NCBI GenBank assembly: GCA_963735955.1
Contig: CAVTND010000016.1
Location: 124,001-188,000 of the forward strand
DNA length: 64,000 bases
Source of the DNA: CAVTND01 sp963735955
GTDB taxonomy: Bacteria; Pseudomonadota; Gammaproteobacteria; Burkholderiales; Burkholderiaceae_F
Direction of reading: 5' to 3'
Below, one piece after another: positions 9,441-18,963 of this stretch. A program made the position numbers and the translations under genes. Every line of letters starts with the position of its first letter. Position 1 is the first letter of the stretch. Under the pieces are notes generated by a model that worked only from the letters and a program-made list of their open reading frames with translations, was not told the origin of the DNA and made no database searches.

Positions 9441-10805
9441 GCATCGGCGAACTGACTCGCTCGCTGTCGGCGCAGCCGAGGTGCACGGCGACGCTCGCGC
9501 GCAATTCTCGAGCGTGTCGACCGACTCGCGCACGCTGTCGTCCGGTGCGCTTGTTCGTGGCGCTGCGCGGCGAACACTTCGACGGTCATGACTTCGCCGA
9601 ACGCGCACGCGACAAGGTGCGCTGGCGCTGGTGGAGCGCCCGCTTGCGATCGAGCTGCCGCAGGTCATCGTGGCCGACAGCCAGCGAGCACTTGGCGCCG
9701 GTGCGGCACATTGGCGTTCGCGTTTCGTTCTGCCGGTTATCGCGGTGACCGGCAGCAACGGCAAGACCACGGTGACGCAGATGATCGCCTCGATTCTTGC
9801 CCGGCAGTTCGGCGAGAAGACTCGACTGGCCACGCGCGGCAATCTGAACAACGACATCGGCGTGCCGTTGATGCTCTGGCAGGTCGAACGGCAGCATCGC
9901 GCCGCCGTGTTCGAACTCGGCATGAATCATCGAGGTGAGATTGCTATCTGGCCCGGTGGGTGCGGCCGACCGTCGCGCTGGTCAACAACGCGCAGCGTGA
10001 ACATCAGGAGTTCATGCAGTCGGTCGAGGCGACTGCCGTCGAGAACGGCGAGGTGATTGCCGCCCTGCCGCAGTCGGGCGAGGGGGTCGCGGTGTTTCCT
10101 GCCGACGATGCCTGTGCGCCGGTGTGGCGGCGGATCGCCGGTACCCGCCGCGTCATCGACTTCTCGCTCGTCGGTGACGCCGTGGTCAGTGCCACCTGGG
10201 AGCCTGCGGCGGCAGGCGCGCGGCTAGCGATGATCACGCCGCTCGGAGTGATCGAAGCTCAGCTTGCAGTGGCAGGGCTGCACAACGTACGCAATGCCAT
10301 GGCAGCCAGTGCATGTGCAATCGCAGCCGGCTGCGACGCATCGGCGATCGCCCAGGGACTGGCCGCATTCGTCCCCGTTTCCGGTCGCGGTGTCAGGCTC
10401 ACAACGCCGGAAGGCGCATCCCTGATCGACGACTCGTACAACGCCAACCCGGACTCAGTGCGTGCTGCGATCGAGCTGCTGGCTGCCCAGCCTGCACCGC
10501 GAGTGCTCGTGCTGGGAGACATGGGCGAGGTCGGTTCGCAGGGCCCGGCCTTTCATCGCGAAGTTGGTGCCTATGCGCGCACGTGTGGAATCGATGTTCT
10601 GTACGCGCTGGGTGCGCAGACATCCGATGCGGTGACCGCCTTCGGCGCCGGGGCTGCACATTTTGAAAGCGTTGAAACGCTGCTGGCGGCCCTGCGCCCG
10701 CGCCTGTCGACTTCGCTCACGGTGCTGGTCAAGGGTTCGCGCTTCATGCGCATGGAGCGTGTCGTGGATGAACTGGCTGCCCGGCAGCCTGCGGGAGTCC
10801 ATTAG
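9437..10805 (+). CDS. murF: UDP-MurNAc-tripeptide:D-Ala-D-Ala ligase MurF (frameshifted as read)
   Basis: MurF adds D-Ala-D-Ala to complete the UDP-MurNAc-pentapeptide. It starts MSIGELTRSLS at the ATGA overlap with murE. The central ATP-binding domain has AVTGSNGKTTVTQM, followed by LATRGNLNNDIGVPLML and FELGMNHRGEI. From 9960 onward it reads cleanly with ALVNNAQREHQEFM, LIDDSYNANPDSVRAAIELL and VLGDMGEVG. Shifts fall between about 9480 and 9630 and again near 9955. The stop TAG at 10803-10805 shares one base with the GTG start of mraY. Confidence 0.88.
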
Positions 10806-11960
10806 TGCTGCTTGAGCTGACTGAATGGCTGGCGCGCGATATCCGCGCGTTCAACGTCTTCTCCTACCTGACGCTGCGCGCGGTGCTGGCGGCGGCCACT
10901 GCTCTGCTGATCGGTCTGGCGGCGGGTCCGCGCGTGATCCGCCGACTTACGGAATTGAAGATCGGGCAGGCCGTGCGCAGCGACGGCCCGCAGACCCATC
11001 TGGCCAAGACCGGAACTCCGACCATGGGCGGCGCGCTGATCCTGATCTCGATCGCGGTGACGACCCTGCTGTGGGCCGACCTCAGCAACCGCTTCGTCTG
11101 GGTGGTCCTGATCGTGACGATCGGGTTCGGCTGGATCGGCTGGGTCGACGACTACCGCAAGGTCGTGCACGGCAATCCGAAGGGCATGAGCGCGCGGGAG
11201 AAGTATCTCTGGCAGTCGCTGATCGGCCTGGCCGCGGCGTTCTACCTCGCGTTCGCGATCGCGGCACCGTCGACCGACAAAGTCCTGTCCCTGATGGTCC
11301 AGTGGATGACCAACGGTTTTGCGATCGACCTGCCGCCGCGATCCGACCTGATGGTGCCGTTTTTCAAGAATGTCGCGTATCCGCTCGGCGTGTTCGGCTT
11401 CGTGCTGCTCTCATACCTGGTGATCGTCGGCACCAGCAATGCGGTGAACCTGACCGACGGACTCGACGGCCTCGCGATCATGCCGACGGTGATGATCGGT
11501 TCGGCGCTGGGCGTGTTCGCCTACGTGATCGGCCGCGCGGACTTCGCCAAGTACCTCCTTTTCCCCTACATACCGGGTGCGGGCGAGCTCGTCATCATCT
11601 GCGGCGCGATCGCGGGCGCGGGGCTCGCCTTCCTCTGGTTCAACGCCTATCCGGCGGAAGTCTTCATGGGCGATGTCGGGCGCGCTCGCCCTGGGCGGAG
11701 CGCTCGGAACGATCGCCGTCATCACGCGCCAGGAAATCGTGCTCTTCATCATGGGTGGCGTATTCGTCGTCGAGACGGTGTCGGTCATGCTGCAGGTCGC
11801 CTACTTCCGGTGGACCGGAGGGCGTCGCATCTTTCGCATGGCGCCCTTGCACCACCACTTCGAACTGTCGGGCTGGAAGGAGACGCAGGTCGTCGTGCGT
11901 TTCTGGATCATCAGCATGATGCTGGTGCTGGTGGGTTTGTCCACCCTGAAGCTGCGCTGA
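10805..11960 (+). CDS. mraY: Phospho-MurNAc-pentapeptide transferase MraY (one frameshift as read)
   Basis: This integral membrane enzyme moves phospho-MurNAc-pentapeptide onto undecaprenyl phosphate to make lipid I. About ten hydrophobic segments are visible. Signature sites are KTGTPTMGGAL, IGWVDDYRK (the DD motif), SNAVNLTDGLDGLA, and AYPAEVFMGDVG. One shift near 11680 separates this from ALALGGALGTIAVITRQE and the C-terminal MAPLHHHFELSGWKE. Removing one base gives a normal protein of about 384 aa. Because of the shift, the first frame runs on into murD; that apparent fusion is an artefact. The true stop at 11958-11960 overlaps the murD start (TGATG). Confidence 0.92.
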
Positions 11961-13439
11961 TGGCACGCGCGCTGGTTCTCGGTCTCGGCGCCAGCGGCCT
12001 GGCCATGGTGCGCTGGCTGGCTGGCCGCGGTTTCACCGTGCGCGTCGCCGATACCCGCATGGCGCCGCCGCAACTTGAAAACCTCAGACGCGAGCTGGAC
12101 GTCGAATTCTTTGGCGGGGACTTCGCTCCCGCGCTGCTAGACGATGTTGAACTGGTGGCGCTGAGTCCAGGTCTATCGCCGACGCATTCACCCGCCGCGC
12201 GACTCCTCAAGGAAGCGAAATCCTGCAAGATTGAGGTGCTGGGTGAAATCGAACTGTTTGCGCGCGCGCTGGCGCAACTGCGGGCCGAGCGTGCCTATGC
12301 ACCTCGGGTGATCGGCATCACCGGAACCAACGGCAAGACCACGACGACCCGGCTCACCGGCCTGCTGATCGAGCGCTGCGGTTTGCAGGTGGCAGTGGCC
12401 GGCAACATCGACCCGCCGGCCCTTGACGAGCTACGAGCGCGCGTTGCTGCCGACACCCTACCGGCAGTCTGGGTGCTCGAGCTGTCGAGCTTCCAGCTGG
12501 CAACGACCCGCTCGCTCGCCTGCGATGCGGCCACGGTGCTGAACCTGAGCCAGGACCACCTCGACTGGCACGGCACGATGGAGCAATACGTCGCTGCCAA
12601 GGCACGCATTTTCACTGCCGGGACTGTGCAGATCCTGAATCGTGACGACGAGCGCGTCATGGCCATGGCGCGACGCGGTTCCAGACTCGTCAGCTTCGGC
12701 GCGGGAATTCCGGACAATGCAGACAGCTTCGGCCTGGTTGTCGATCACGGCGTGACCTGGCTTGCGTGGTGTGAGGACACAACGCCGCCGGGCCGCCGGC
12801 GCAGGACAGTCGATGCACTGCCTGCGCCCGAGCCGGAACTCTTCCTCCAGCGCCTGATGCCGGTCGAGGCACTGCGCATTCGCGGTCGGCACAACGCAAT
12901 GAATGCACTTGCGGCGCTCGCCCTGGCACGCGCAGATCGGCTGCCCGATGGCGCCCTGCCTGCATGCCTTGCGCGAGTACGCCGGCGAGCCCCATCGCGT
13001 CGCCCTCGTCGCCTCAATCGGGGGAGTCGAGTACTACGACGACAGCAAGGGCACCAATGTCGGCGCCACAGTCGCCGCCCTTGACGGTCTCGGTGGCGAA
13101 GGCCGCAAACTGGTTGTCATTCTCGGGGGCGAGGGCAAGGGTCAGGACTTTGCTCCGCTTGCCTCCGCCGTCGCGCGGCACGCGCGTGCCGCGGTGCTGA
13201 TCGGGCGCGACGCCGGGTTGATACGCACGGCCCTGATGGAGACTTCAACGGCAGTGATCGCCGCGGATTCACTTGAACAGGCAGTCCAGATCAGCGCAGA
13301 GCAGGCGCGCGCCGGCGATGCGGTGCTTCTTTCACCGGCCTGCGCCAGCCTCGACATGTTTCGCGATTACAAGCATCGCGCCGCCGTTTATGTCGATGCC
13401 GTGCGGGAACTGGCCGCCGAAGCGGGGCAGCCATGCTGA
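11960..13439 (+). CDS. murD: UDP-MurNAc-L-Ala:D-Glu ligase MurD (one frameshift as read)
   Basis: MurD adds D-glutamate to UDP-MurNAc-L-Ala. It has an N-terminal Rossmann-like start (ALVLGLGASGLAMVRWL), the P-loop GITGTNGKTTTTRL, VLELSSFQL, NLSQDHLDWHGTMEQY with the carbamylated-lysine region after it, and RGRHNAMNALAALALA. A shift near 12965 leads into LHALREYAGEPHRVA, YYDDSKGTNVGATVAAL, VVILGGEGKGQDF and LLSPACASLDMF. Repaired length is about 492 aa. The stop at 13437-13439 lies inside the first codons of ftsW. Confidence 0.92.
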
Positions 13440-14680
13440 AACGCGTGGGCTTCAAGCTGCATGCGGCCCGCGCCCCGCTCGACGCCGCGGGCTCGGTCAT
13501 GGCCCTGGCCGGATTGGGAGGCGCGCCGTTGGCTTCCCAGCGTACGAGTCTCCCGGTGCTGGATCGCACGCTCGCCGTCGTGGTGCTCGCGCTCGTTTTG
13601 ATCGGCACCGTGATGGTCTACTCGGCGTCGATCTCACTGGCCGATTCGCCGCGCTACAACGTCGCACCGTCGTACTTCCTGCTGCGCCATCTGTTGGCGC
13701 TCGCGATCGCATTCACCGCAGCGGTGCTGGCGTTTCAACTGCCGATGTCGAGCTGGCAGCGTCTCGCGCCATGGCTCTTTGTCGGTGCGCTGTCGCTGCT
13801 GGTGCTGGTCCTGATCCCCGGTATCGGCAAGGGCGTGAACGGTGCGCGCCGATGGATCCAGCTCGGCATGCTGAACCTTCAGCCCTCCGAACTGATGAAA
13901 GTGGCATGCGTGCTGTACGCGGCCAATTTCACCGTGCGCAAGCAGGAGTACATGCAGCGCTTTTCGAAGGGCTTCCTGCCGATGGCGGTCGTGATGGGGG
14001 CGATCGGAGTGCTGCTTTTGCTGCAGCCCGATCTCGGCGCCTTTGGCGTGGTCGTTGCGATCAGCATGGGGATCCTGTTTCTCGGTGGCGTCAACGGCCG
14101 GCTGTTCGCAGCGATATCGGCGGCGCTCGCGTCGGTCTTCATGCTGGTGATCTGGCTATCACCCTGGCGGCGCGAGCGCATCTTCGCCTACCTGGATCCA
14201 TGGTCCGAAGGAAATGCGCTGGGCAAGGCCTATCAGCTGTCGCATTCGCTGATCGCCTTCGGGCGAGGTGAGTGGTTCGGGGTCGGCCTCGGCGGCAGTG
14301 TCGAAAAGCTTCACTACCTGCCCGAGGCCCATACCGACTTCATTCTTGCGGTGCTTGGCGAGGAGCTTGGCCTGATTGCAGTACTGACGGTCATCGTCCT
14401 GTACTACTGGCTCGTCAAGCGCGCCTTCGAGATCGGCCGTCAGGCGATTGCGCTGGAGCGCACCTTCGCCGGCCTGGTCGCGCAGGGAGCCGGGCTGTGG
14501 ATCGGTGTCCAGGCCTTCATCAATATTGGAGTGGCGACCGGACTGCTGCCGACCAAGGGCTTGACCCTGCCGCTGATGAGCTACGGCGGTTCGGCGCTGC
14601 TGTCGACCCTGGTCGCGCTTGCGATTGTGTTGCGGGTAGACAAGGAGAATCGAATTCTCATGCGCGGAGGCCGTGCATGA
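13433..14680 (+). CDS. ftsW: Septal peptidoglycan glycosyltransferase FtsW
   Basis: An intact 415-aa SEDS-family polymerase that works with FtsI to build septal glycan strands. It has about ten membrane segments. Family landmarks are GVNGARRWIQLG, LQPSELMKVACVLYAA, LLLQPDLGAFGVV, the large periplasmic loop with AHTDFILAVLGEELG, and the C-terminal PTKGLTLPLMSYGGSALL. The start ATG at 13433 overlaps the murD end by 7 nt. Its stop forms ATGA with murG. No frame problem is seen here, in contrast to the genes just upstream. Confidence 0.95.
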   Translation: MLKRVGFKLHAARAPLDAAGSVMALAGLGGAPLASQRTSLPVLDRTLAVVVLALVLIGTVMVYSASISLADSPRYNVAPSYFLLRHLLALAIAFTAAVLAFQLPMSSWQRLAPWLFVGALSLLVLVLIPGIGKGVNGARRWIQLGMLNLQPSELMKVACVLYAANFTVRKQEYMQRFSKGFLPMAVVMGAIGVLLLLQPDLGAFGVVVAISMGILFLGGVNGRLFAAISAALASVFMLVIWLSPWRRERIFAYLDPWSEGNALGKAYQLSHSLIAFGRGEWFGVGLGGSVEKLHYLPEAHTDFILAVLGEELGLIAVLTVIVLYYWLVKRAFEIGRQAIALERTFAGLVAQGAGLWIGVQAFINIGVATGLLPTKGLTLPLMSYGGSALLSTLVALAIVLRVDKENRILMRGGRA

Positions 14681-15750
14681 AGCACTTGGTGATCGTCGCG
14701 GCCGGAACCGGCGGGCACGTGATGCCCGGGATTGCCGTTGCCGAAACCCTGCGTACGCGTGGCTGGTCGGTGTCCTGGCTCGGCACCCGGACCGGGATGG
14801 AGCGCGGCCTGGTCGAGGCGCGCGACATTGACTTTGATGCGATCGATTTTTCCGGGCTGCGCGGCAAGGGACTCAAGACGATTTTGCTGGGCGGCTTCCT
14901 GCTGTTGCGCGCGCTGTGGCAGAGCCGCAAGCGGATCGCCGCGCGCCGCCCGGACGCGTTGTTTTCGACCGGCGGCTACGTCGCCGTACCGGCTGGAATG
15001 GCAGCGAGCACGCTCGGCGTGCCGCTCATCCTGCTCAATCCCGATGCGGCGACCCTGCTTTCAACACGACTGTTGACTCCGCTCGCCTCCGGCGTGCTGT
15101 GCGGCTTCGACGGTGAAGCTGCGCAGCGTGCCGGTGCCAAAGGTGTTGTCACCGGCAATCCGGTGCGGGCCGAAGTCGCAGCCTTGCCCGTGCCCGCGCA
15201 GCGCTTTGCTGGCCGAGCGGGGCCGCTCGAATTGCTGGTGATCGGCGGCAGCCTCGGAGCGCAGGTGCTCAACGAAACGGTGCCGCGGGCGCTCGCGCTG
15301 CTGAGCCCGGCCGAACGGCCGCGCACGGTTCATCAGTGCGGAGCGAGTCATCTCGACGCAGTACGCACTGCCTACGCAGGGGCCGGCGTCGAGGCGGAGA
15401 TCGTCGCCTTCATCGACGACATCGCCCGACGCTATGCGCAGGCCGATGTCGTGGTCTGCCGCGCGGGAGCGATCACCGTAGCTGAACTTGCAGTCGGCGG
15501 CGTCGCGAGCGTGCTGGTTCCGCTGGTGGTGTCGACCACTCACCACCAGCGCACCAACGCCGAGTTCATGGCGGCGCGCGGTGCCGCGATTCACCTGCCA
15601 CAGCAGGAGCTGACGCCGGCGCGTCTGGCCGAGGTGCTGCGCGGACTGAACCGCGAGCGTCTGCAGGCACTCGCCACTGCTGCGCGCACGCTCGGCAAGC
15701 CCGATGCTGCGACGACCGTCGCTGCGGTCATCGAAAGAGTCGCGGCATGA
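14677..15750 (+). CDS. murG: UDP-GlcNAc:lipid I GlcNAc transferase MurG
   Basis: 357 aa, intact. MurG adds GlcNAc to lipid I to give lipid II on the inner face of the membrane. The N-terminal glycine loop is AAGTGGHVMPG (residues 8-18), followed by GTRTGMERGLVE, FSTGGYVAVPAG, the second loop VIGGSLGAQVLNE, FIDDIARRYAQADVVVCRAGAITVAE, and PLVVSTTHHQRTNAEF. I chose the ATG at 14677 because it gives the canonical MKHLVIVAAGTGGH start and an ATGA overlap with ftsW. Its own stop overlaps the start of the small ORF at 15747. Confidence 0.95.
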   Translation: MKHLVIVAAGTGGHVMPGIAVAETLRTRGWSVSWLGTRTGMERGLVEARDIDFDAIDFSGLRGKGLKTILLGGFLLLRALWQSRKRIAARRPDALFSTGGYVAVPAGMAASTLGVPLILLNPDAATLLSTRLLTPLASGVLCGFDGEAAQRAGAKGVVTGNPVRAEVAALPVPAQRFAGRAGPLELLVIGGSLGAQVLNETVPRALALLSPAERPRTVHQCGASHLDAVRTAYAGAGVEAEIVAFIDDIARRYAQADVVVCRAGAITVAELAVGGVASVLVPLVVSTTHHQRTNAEFMAARGAAIHLPQQELTPARLAEVLRGLNRERLQALATAARTLGKPDAATTVAAVIERVAA

Positions 15751-15869
15751 GGCACGCGGTCAAACACGTCCACTTTGTCGGAATTGGTGGCCACGCCGGG
15801 GCAGGGACCCCGGCGTTCTTAAGTGCGGCCTGGCCGCGGCCGTCGAGGAAAGCGCGGTTCGTGCGATGA
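15747..15869 (+). CDS. 40-codon ORF with a MurC-like N-terminus between murG and murC
   Basis: A 40-aa reading frame starts at the ATGA that ends murG and stops at the ATGA that starts murC. Its first 15 residues, MRHAVKHVHFVGIGG, match the true MurC start MKHAVKHIHFVGIGG at 13 of 15 positions, yet 7 of the 13 shared residues use different codons. The remaining 25 residues (HAGAGTPAFL...KARFVR) resemble nothing I know. The ORF carries a perfect hairpin at 15794-15815. The stretch just before the true murC start (AAAVEESAVRAM in the murC frame) also loosely resembles the MurG end (AAVIERVAA), so the duplicated unit may span the murG/murC junction. It could be a remnant of recombination with a related murC, a translated leader, or an assembly chimera of two strains. 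Confidence 0.55.
   Translation: MRHAVKHVHFVGIGGHAGAGTPAFLSAAWPRPSRKARFVR
15794..15820 (+). other. GC hairpin followed by a short T-rich run, inside the murG-murC junction
   Basis: CGCCGGGG (15794-15801) and CCCCGGCG (15808-15815) pair over 8 bp around a CAGGGA loop, and TTCTT follows. This is shaped like a weak intrinsic terminator or attenuator placed 51 nt before the murC ATG. Whether it acts is not shown; the T-run is short. Confidence 0.45.
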
Positions 15870-17257
15870 AGCATGCCGTCAAGCACATTCACTTCGTCGG
15901 TATCGGCGGCAGCGGGATGAGCGGGATAGCCGAAGTACTGCTGACGCTCGGCTATCGCGTCAGTGGCTCCGACACCGCGAGCAACGCGGTCACGCGGCGC
16001 CTGGCACAGCTTGGCGCAACGATTGCACACGGGCATTCGGCGGAACACATCCGCGGCGCCGATGCCGTCGTCGTTTCGACGGCGGTCGCCGCGAGCAATC
16101 CAGAAGTGCTGGCGGCGCGTTCAAAGCAGGTTCCGGTGGTACCGCGTGCCGTCATGCTGGCCGAACTGATGCGGCTCAAGCAAGGCATCGCAATCGCCGG
16201 CACGCACGGCAAGACCACGACCACCAGCCTGGTCGCGAGCGTGCTCGCGGCCGGCGGCCTGGATCCGACCTTCGTGATCGGTGGTCGTCTGAATTCGGCT
16301 GGCGCCAATGCGCGCCTCGGCAGCGGGGATTACATCGTGGTCGAGGCCGATGAGTCAGATGCCTCGTTCCTGAATCTCGCGCCCGTGCTGGCGGTGGTGA
16401 CCAACATCGATGCCGATCACATGGAGACCTACGGCCACGACTTCGCCCGGCTCAAACAGGCGTTCGTCGAGTTTCTGTCACAGCTGCCGTTTTATGGCAG
16501 CGCGGTCGTCTGCATCGATGACCGCCATGTGCGGGACATTCTGCCGTTCGTGTCGAAGCCGATCGTCAGCTACGGCTTCGCAGCCGAGGCCAAGGTGCGC
16601 GCCGTCAACGCGCAGGCCGATGGCACCTCGATGAGGTTCGAGGTCAGGCGCGCGGACATGGCCCCTCTCGCAGTTCGACTGAATCTGCCCGGCATGCACA
16701 ACGTCGCGAACGCACTCGCGGCGATTGCGGTCGGCATGGAACTCGGCGTCCCTGATGGCGCGATGGTCGAAGCGCTCGCCGAGTTCACCGGCGTCGGACG
16801 GCGCTTCGCGCGCCATGGCGAACTGCCGGCGGCGGCGGGAGGGCAATACACGCTGATTGACGATTACGGCCATCACCCGGTGGAAATGGCGGCCACGCTG
16901 GCGGCAGCGCGCGGCGCCTTTCCCGGCCGTCGCCTGGTGCTGGTGTTTCAGCCGCATCGTTACACCCGCACGCGCGACTGCTTCGAGGATTTCGTGCGGG
17001 TGTTGTCGACCGCCGATGTGGTCGTGCTCGCCGAGGTCTACGCCGCCGGCGAAGCGCCGATTGTTGCCGCTGACGGTCGCGCGCTGGCGCGCGCGCTGCG
17101 GGTGGCCGGCAAGGTCGAGCCGATCTTCGTCGAGTCGATCGATGAGCTGCCGGCGGTAATCCGCGACATGGTGCGCGACGGCGATGTGGTGATCACGATG
17201 GGCGCCGGTTCGATCGGCCAGGTTCCGGCGCGACTTGCCGGAGGAGGCGCCGAATGA
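15866..17257 (+). CDS. murC: UDP-MurNAc:L-alanine ligase MurC
   Basis: 463 aa from the ATG at 15866. MurC attaches L-alanine to UDP-MurNAc, the first step of stem peptide synthesis. It opens with a dinucleotide-fold loop HFVGIGGSGMSGIAEV, then the P-loop AGTHGKTTTTS (residues 111-121), YIVVEADESDASFL, VTNIDADHMETYG, LPGMHNVANALAA, and the C-terminal DDYGHHPVEMAATLAAAR and FQPHRYTRTRDCFEDF. An upstream extension of the frame is open but has no family similarity. The start is set by the standard N-terminus and by the ATGA overlap with the small ORF. A GAGGAA 15 nt upstream is a distant ribosome-binding candidate. The stop overlaps ddl. Confidence 0.95.
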   Translation: MKHAVKHIHFVGIGGSGMSGIAEVLLTLGYRVSGSDTASNAVTRRLAQLGATIAHGHSAEHIRGADAVVVSTAVAASNPEVLAARSKQVPVVPRAVMLAELMRLKQGIAIAGTHGKTTTTSLVASVLAAGGLDPTFVIGGRLNSAGANARLGSGDYIVVEADESDASFLNLAPVLAVVTNIDADHMETYGHDFARLKQAFVEFLSQLPFYGSAVVCIDDRHVRDILPFVSKPIVSYGFAAEAKVRAVNAQADGTSMRFEVRRADMAPLAVRLNLPGMHNVANALAAIAVGMELGVPDGAMVEALAEFTGVGRRFARHGELPAAAGGQYTLIDDYGHHPVEMAATLAAARGAFPGRRLVLVFQPHRYTRTRDCFEDFVRVLSTADVVVLAEVYAAGEAPIVAADGRALARALRVAGKVEPIFVESIDELPAVIRDMVRDGDVVITMGAGSIGQVPARLAGGGAE

Positions 17258-18222
17258 GTCAACAGGGTCAAGTGAACGCGGCGAAGTTCGGCAAGGTCGG
17301 CGTGTTCTTCGGCGGCCGCTCGTCCGAACGCGAAGTCTCGATCATGTCAGGCACCGGCGTGCTCAAGGCGATGCAGAGCCGGGGCGTCGATGCGCACGCG
17401 TTTGATCCCGGCACGCAGACGCTGGCCGAGCTCGAGGCGGCGCGGTTCGACCGCGTGTTCATCGCCCTGCATGGCCGCGGCGGCGAGGACGGCACGATCC
17501 AGGGCGTGCTCGAAACCCTGCGGATTCCGTACACCGGCAGCGGTGTGCAGGCCTCGGCCATCGCAATCGACAAGCTGACCACCAAGCGGATCTGGTTGCA
17601 GGAAGGCATCCCGACGCCGGGCTATCGCATCGGCCGTGCCGACAGCGACTGGATGCGCATCGTCGCCGAGCTTGGCGATTCGCTGATCGTCAAGCCGGCC
17701 TCCGAAGGTTCGACGATCGGCATCACCAAGGTTACTCGCCACGACGGCGGAGAGCTTGCAAACGCGTATGACGACGCCGTGCGCCACGACACCTCGGTGC
17801 TGATCGAGCAGCTGATTGAAGGACGGGAGCTGACCTGCGCAATTCTTGGCGCGGGAACGACCGCCGAAGCGCTGCCCCTGATCGAGATCCGCGCTCCTGC
17901 CGCCAATTACGACTATCACCACAAGTACTTCAGCGACGACACGCAGTACCTGTGCCCGGCGCCGATCGATCCCGCGCTGACGGCGCGTGTCAGCGAACTG
18001 TGCCTGCGCGCATACCGCGCGCTCGGTGCGCGCGGCTGGGGCCGGATCGACATCATGCTCGACTCCCACGACGAGCCGTCCCTGCTCGAGCTCAATACTT
18101 CGCCGGGCATGACCGGCCATTCACTGGTGCCGATGGCAGCGCGCGCACTGGGCATGAGCTATGAGGATCTCGTGCTGCGCATTCTTGACTCCGCAAGCCT
18201 CGATGGAGCAACGGTCAAATGA
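17254..18222 (+). CDS. ddl: D-alanine-D-alanine ligase
   Basis: 322 aa, intact; ddlB-type by position in the dcw cluster. It makes the D-Ala-D-Ala used by MurF. Visible are GGRSSEREVSIMSG, the HGRGGEDGTIQG substrate loop, the ATP-grasp segment LIVKPASEGSTIGITKV, the flexible loop with YDYHHKYFSDDTQY, GWGRIDIMLDS, and the metal and phosphate site LELNTSPGMTGHSLVP. ATGA overlaps occur at both ends, with murC and ftsQ. Confidence 0.95.
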   Translation: MSQQGQVNAAKFGKVGVFFGGRSSEREVSIMSGTGVLKAMQSRGVDAHAFDPGTQTLAELEAARFDRVFIALHGRGGEDGTIQGVLETLRIPYTGSGVQASAIAIDKLTTKRIWLQEGIPTPGYRIGRADSDWMRIVAELGDSLIVKPASEGSTIGITKVTRHDGGELANAYDDAVRHDTSVLIEQLIEGRELTCAILGAGTTAEALPLIEIRAPAANYDYHHKYFSDDTQYLCPAPIDPALTARVSELCLRAYRALGARGWGRIDIMLDSHDEPSLLELNTSPGMTGHSLVPMAARALGMSYEDLVLRILDSASLDGATVK

Positions 18223-18963
18223 GCGCGCGCCTGATGAATCTCCTGGCGGCCTTGTGTGCACTGGGTGCGGCCGCCATTGCAGCGGCGGGAGCAGCGCTGT
18301 GGCTGGCGCAGCGCCCCGTCTTCGACTTTCGGCGCATTGACGTGCGCGGCGATCTGCAGCATGTGACCGGCGCCTCGGTGCGGGCGACGATTGTCGGGCC
18401 GGCTGCGGGGCAACTACTTCACGATGCGGCTTGACGACACCCGGCGCGTGTTCGAGACGGTGCCCTGGGTCGCCCGGGCCTCGGTGCGTCGGGTCTGGCC
18501 TGACCGTCTGCAGGTCAGAGCTGACTGAACACCGCGCGCTGGGTGCATGGAGTGACGGCCGCCTGCTGTCGGATGCCGGCGTTCTGTTTGTCGCCAATGC
18601 CGCCGAGGCCGAGATTTTCGGGCCGCTGCCCACGTTCAGCGGCCCACCCGCTTTCGCCGAGGAAGTCGCGCGTCGCTACTACGAATTCGCCGCATTGCTG
18701 GCCGGCGCGGCACTTGGAGTCGACGCCATAAGTGTGTCGGAGCGGAGCTCCTGGACGCTGCAGGTCTCAGGCGTCGGAGTCGCCGACCACACTGGAGCTC
18801 GGGCGTGACGATCCTTCCCGACCGCTGCAACAGCGCCTGGCCGAGGTGGTGACTGCATATCCGATGGTGGTGGCGCGCCTCGGCGGTCCGCCTGCGCGAA
18901 TCGACGCCCGCTATTCCAACGGCTTTGCCGCTGCTACCGCAAACCCCTCACAAGGCCCCATGA
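18219..18963 (+). CDS. ftsQ: Cell division protein FtsQ (several frameshifts as read)
   Basis: FtsQ is the hub of the FtsQLB complex. The N-terminal membrane segment (LLAALCALGAAAIAAAGAALW) and the POTRA start (FDFRRIDVRGDLQHVTGASV) share one frame. GNYFTMRLDDTRRVFETVPW and ASVRRVWPDRLQV lie in the next frame from about 18409. EHRALGAWSDGRLLSDAGVLF to WTLQVSGVGV lie in a third, and TTLELGRDDPSRPLQQRL to ARYSNGFA in a fourth run. A last shift brings the frame to the TGA at 18961-18963, which forms ATGA with ftsA. The pieces are all present and in order. Confidence 0.82.

Noticed and set aside
4790..10805. Programmed frameshifting or pseudogene formation as the cause of the split dcw genes.
   Set aside because: Sites share no slippery heptamer, occur up to ten times in one gene, and affect essential enzymes whose motifs are all intact; sequence error is simpler.
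10805..13084. A continuous 759-codon frame that looks like a MraY-MurD fusion.
   Set aside because: The middle part (after MGDVG near 11680) has no MraY similarity, while the true MraY C-terminus with its own stop lies in the next frame. The apparent fusion is produced by one extra base in mraY.
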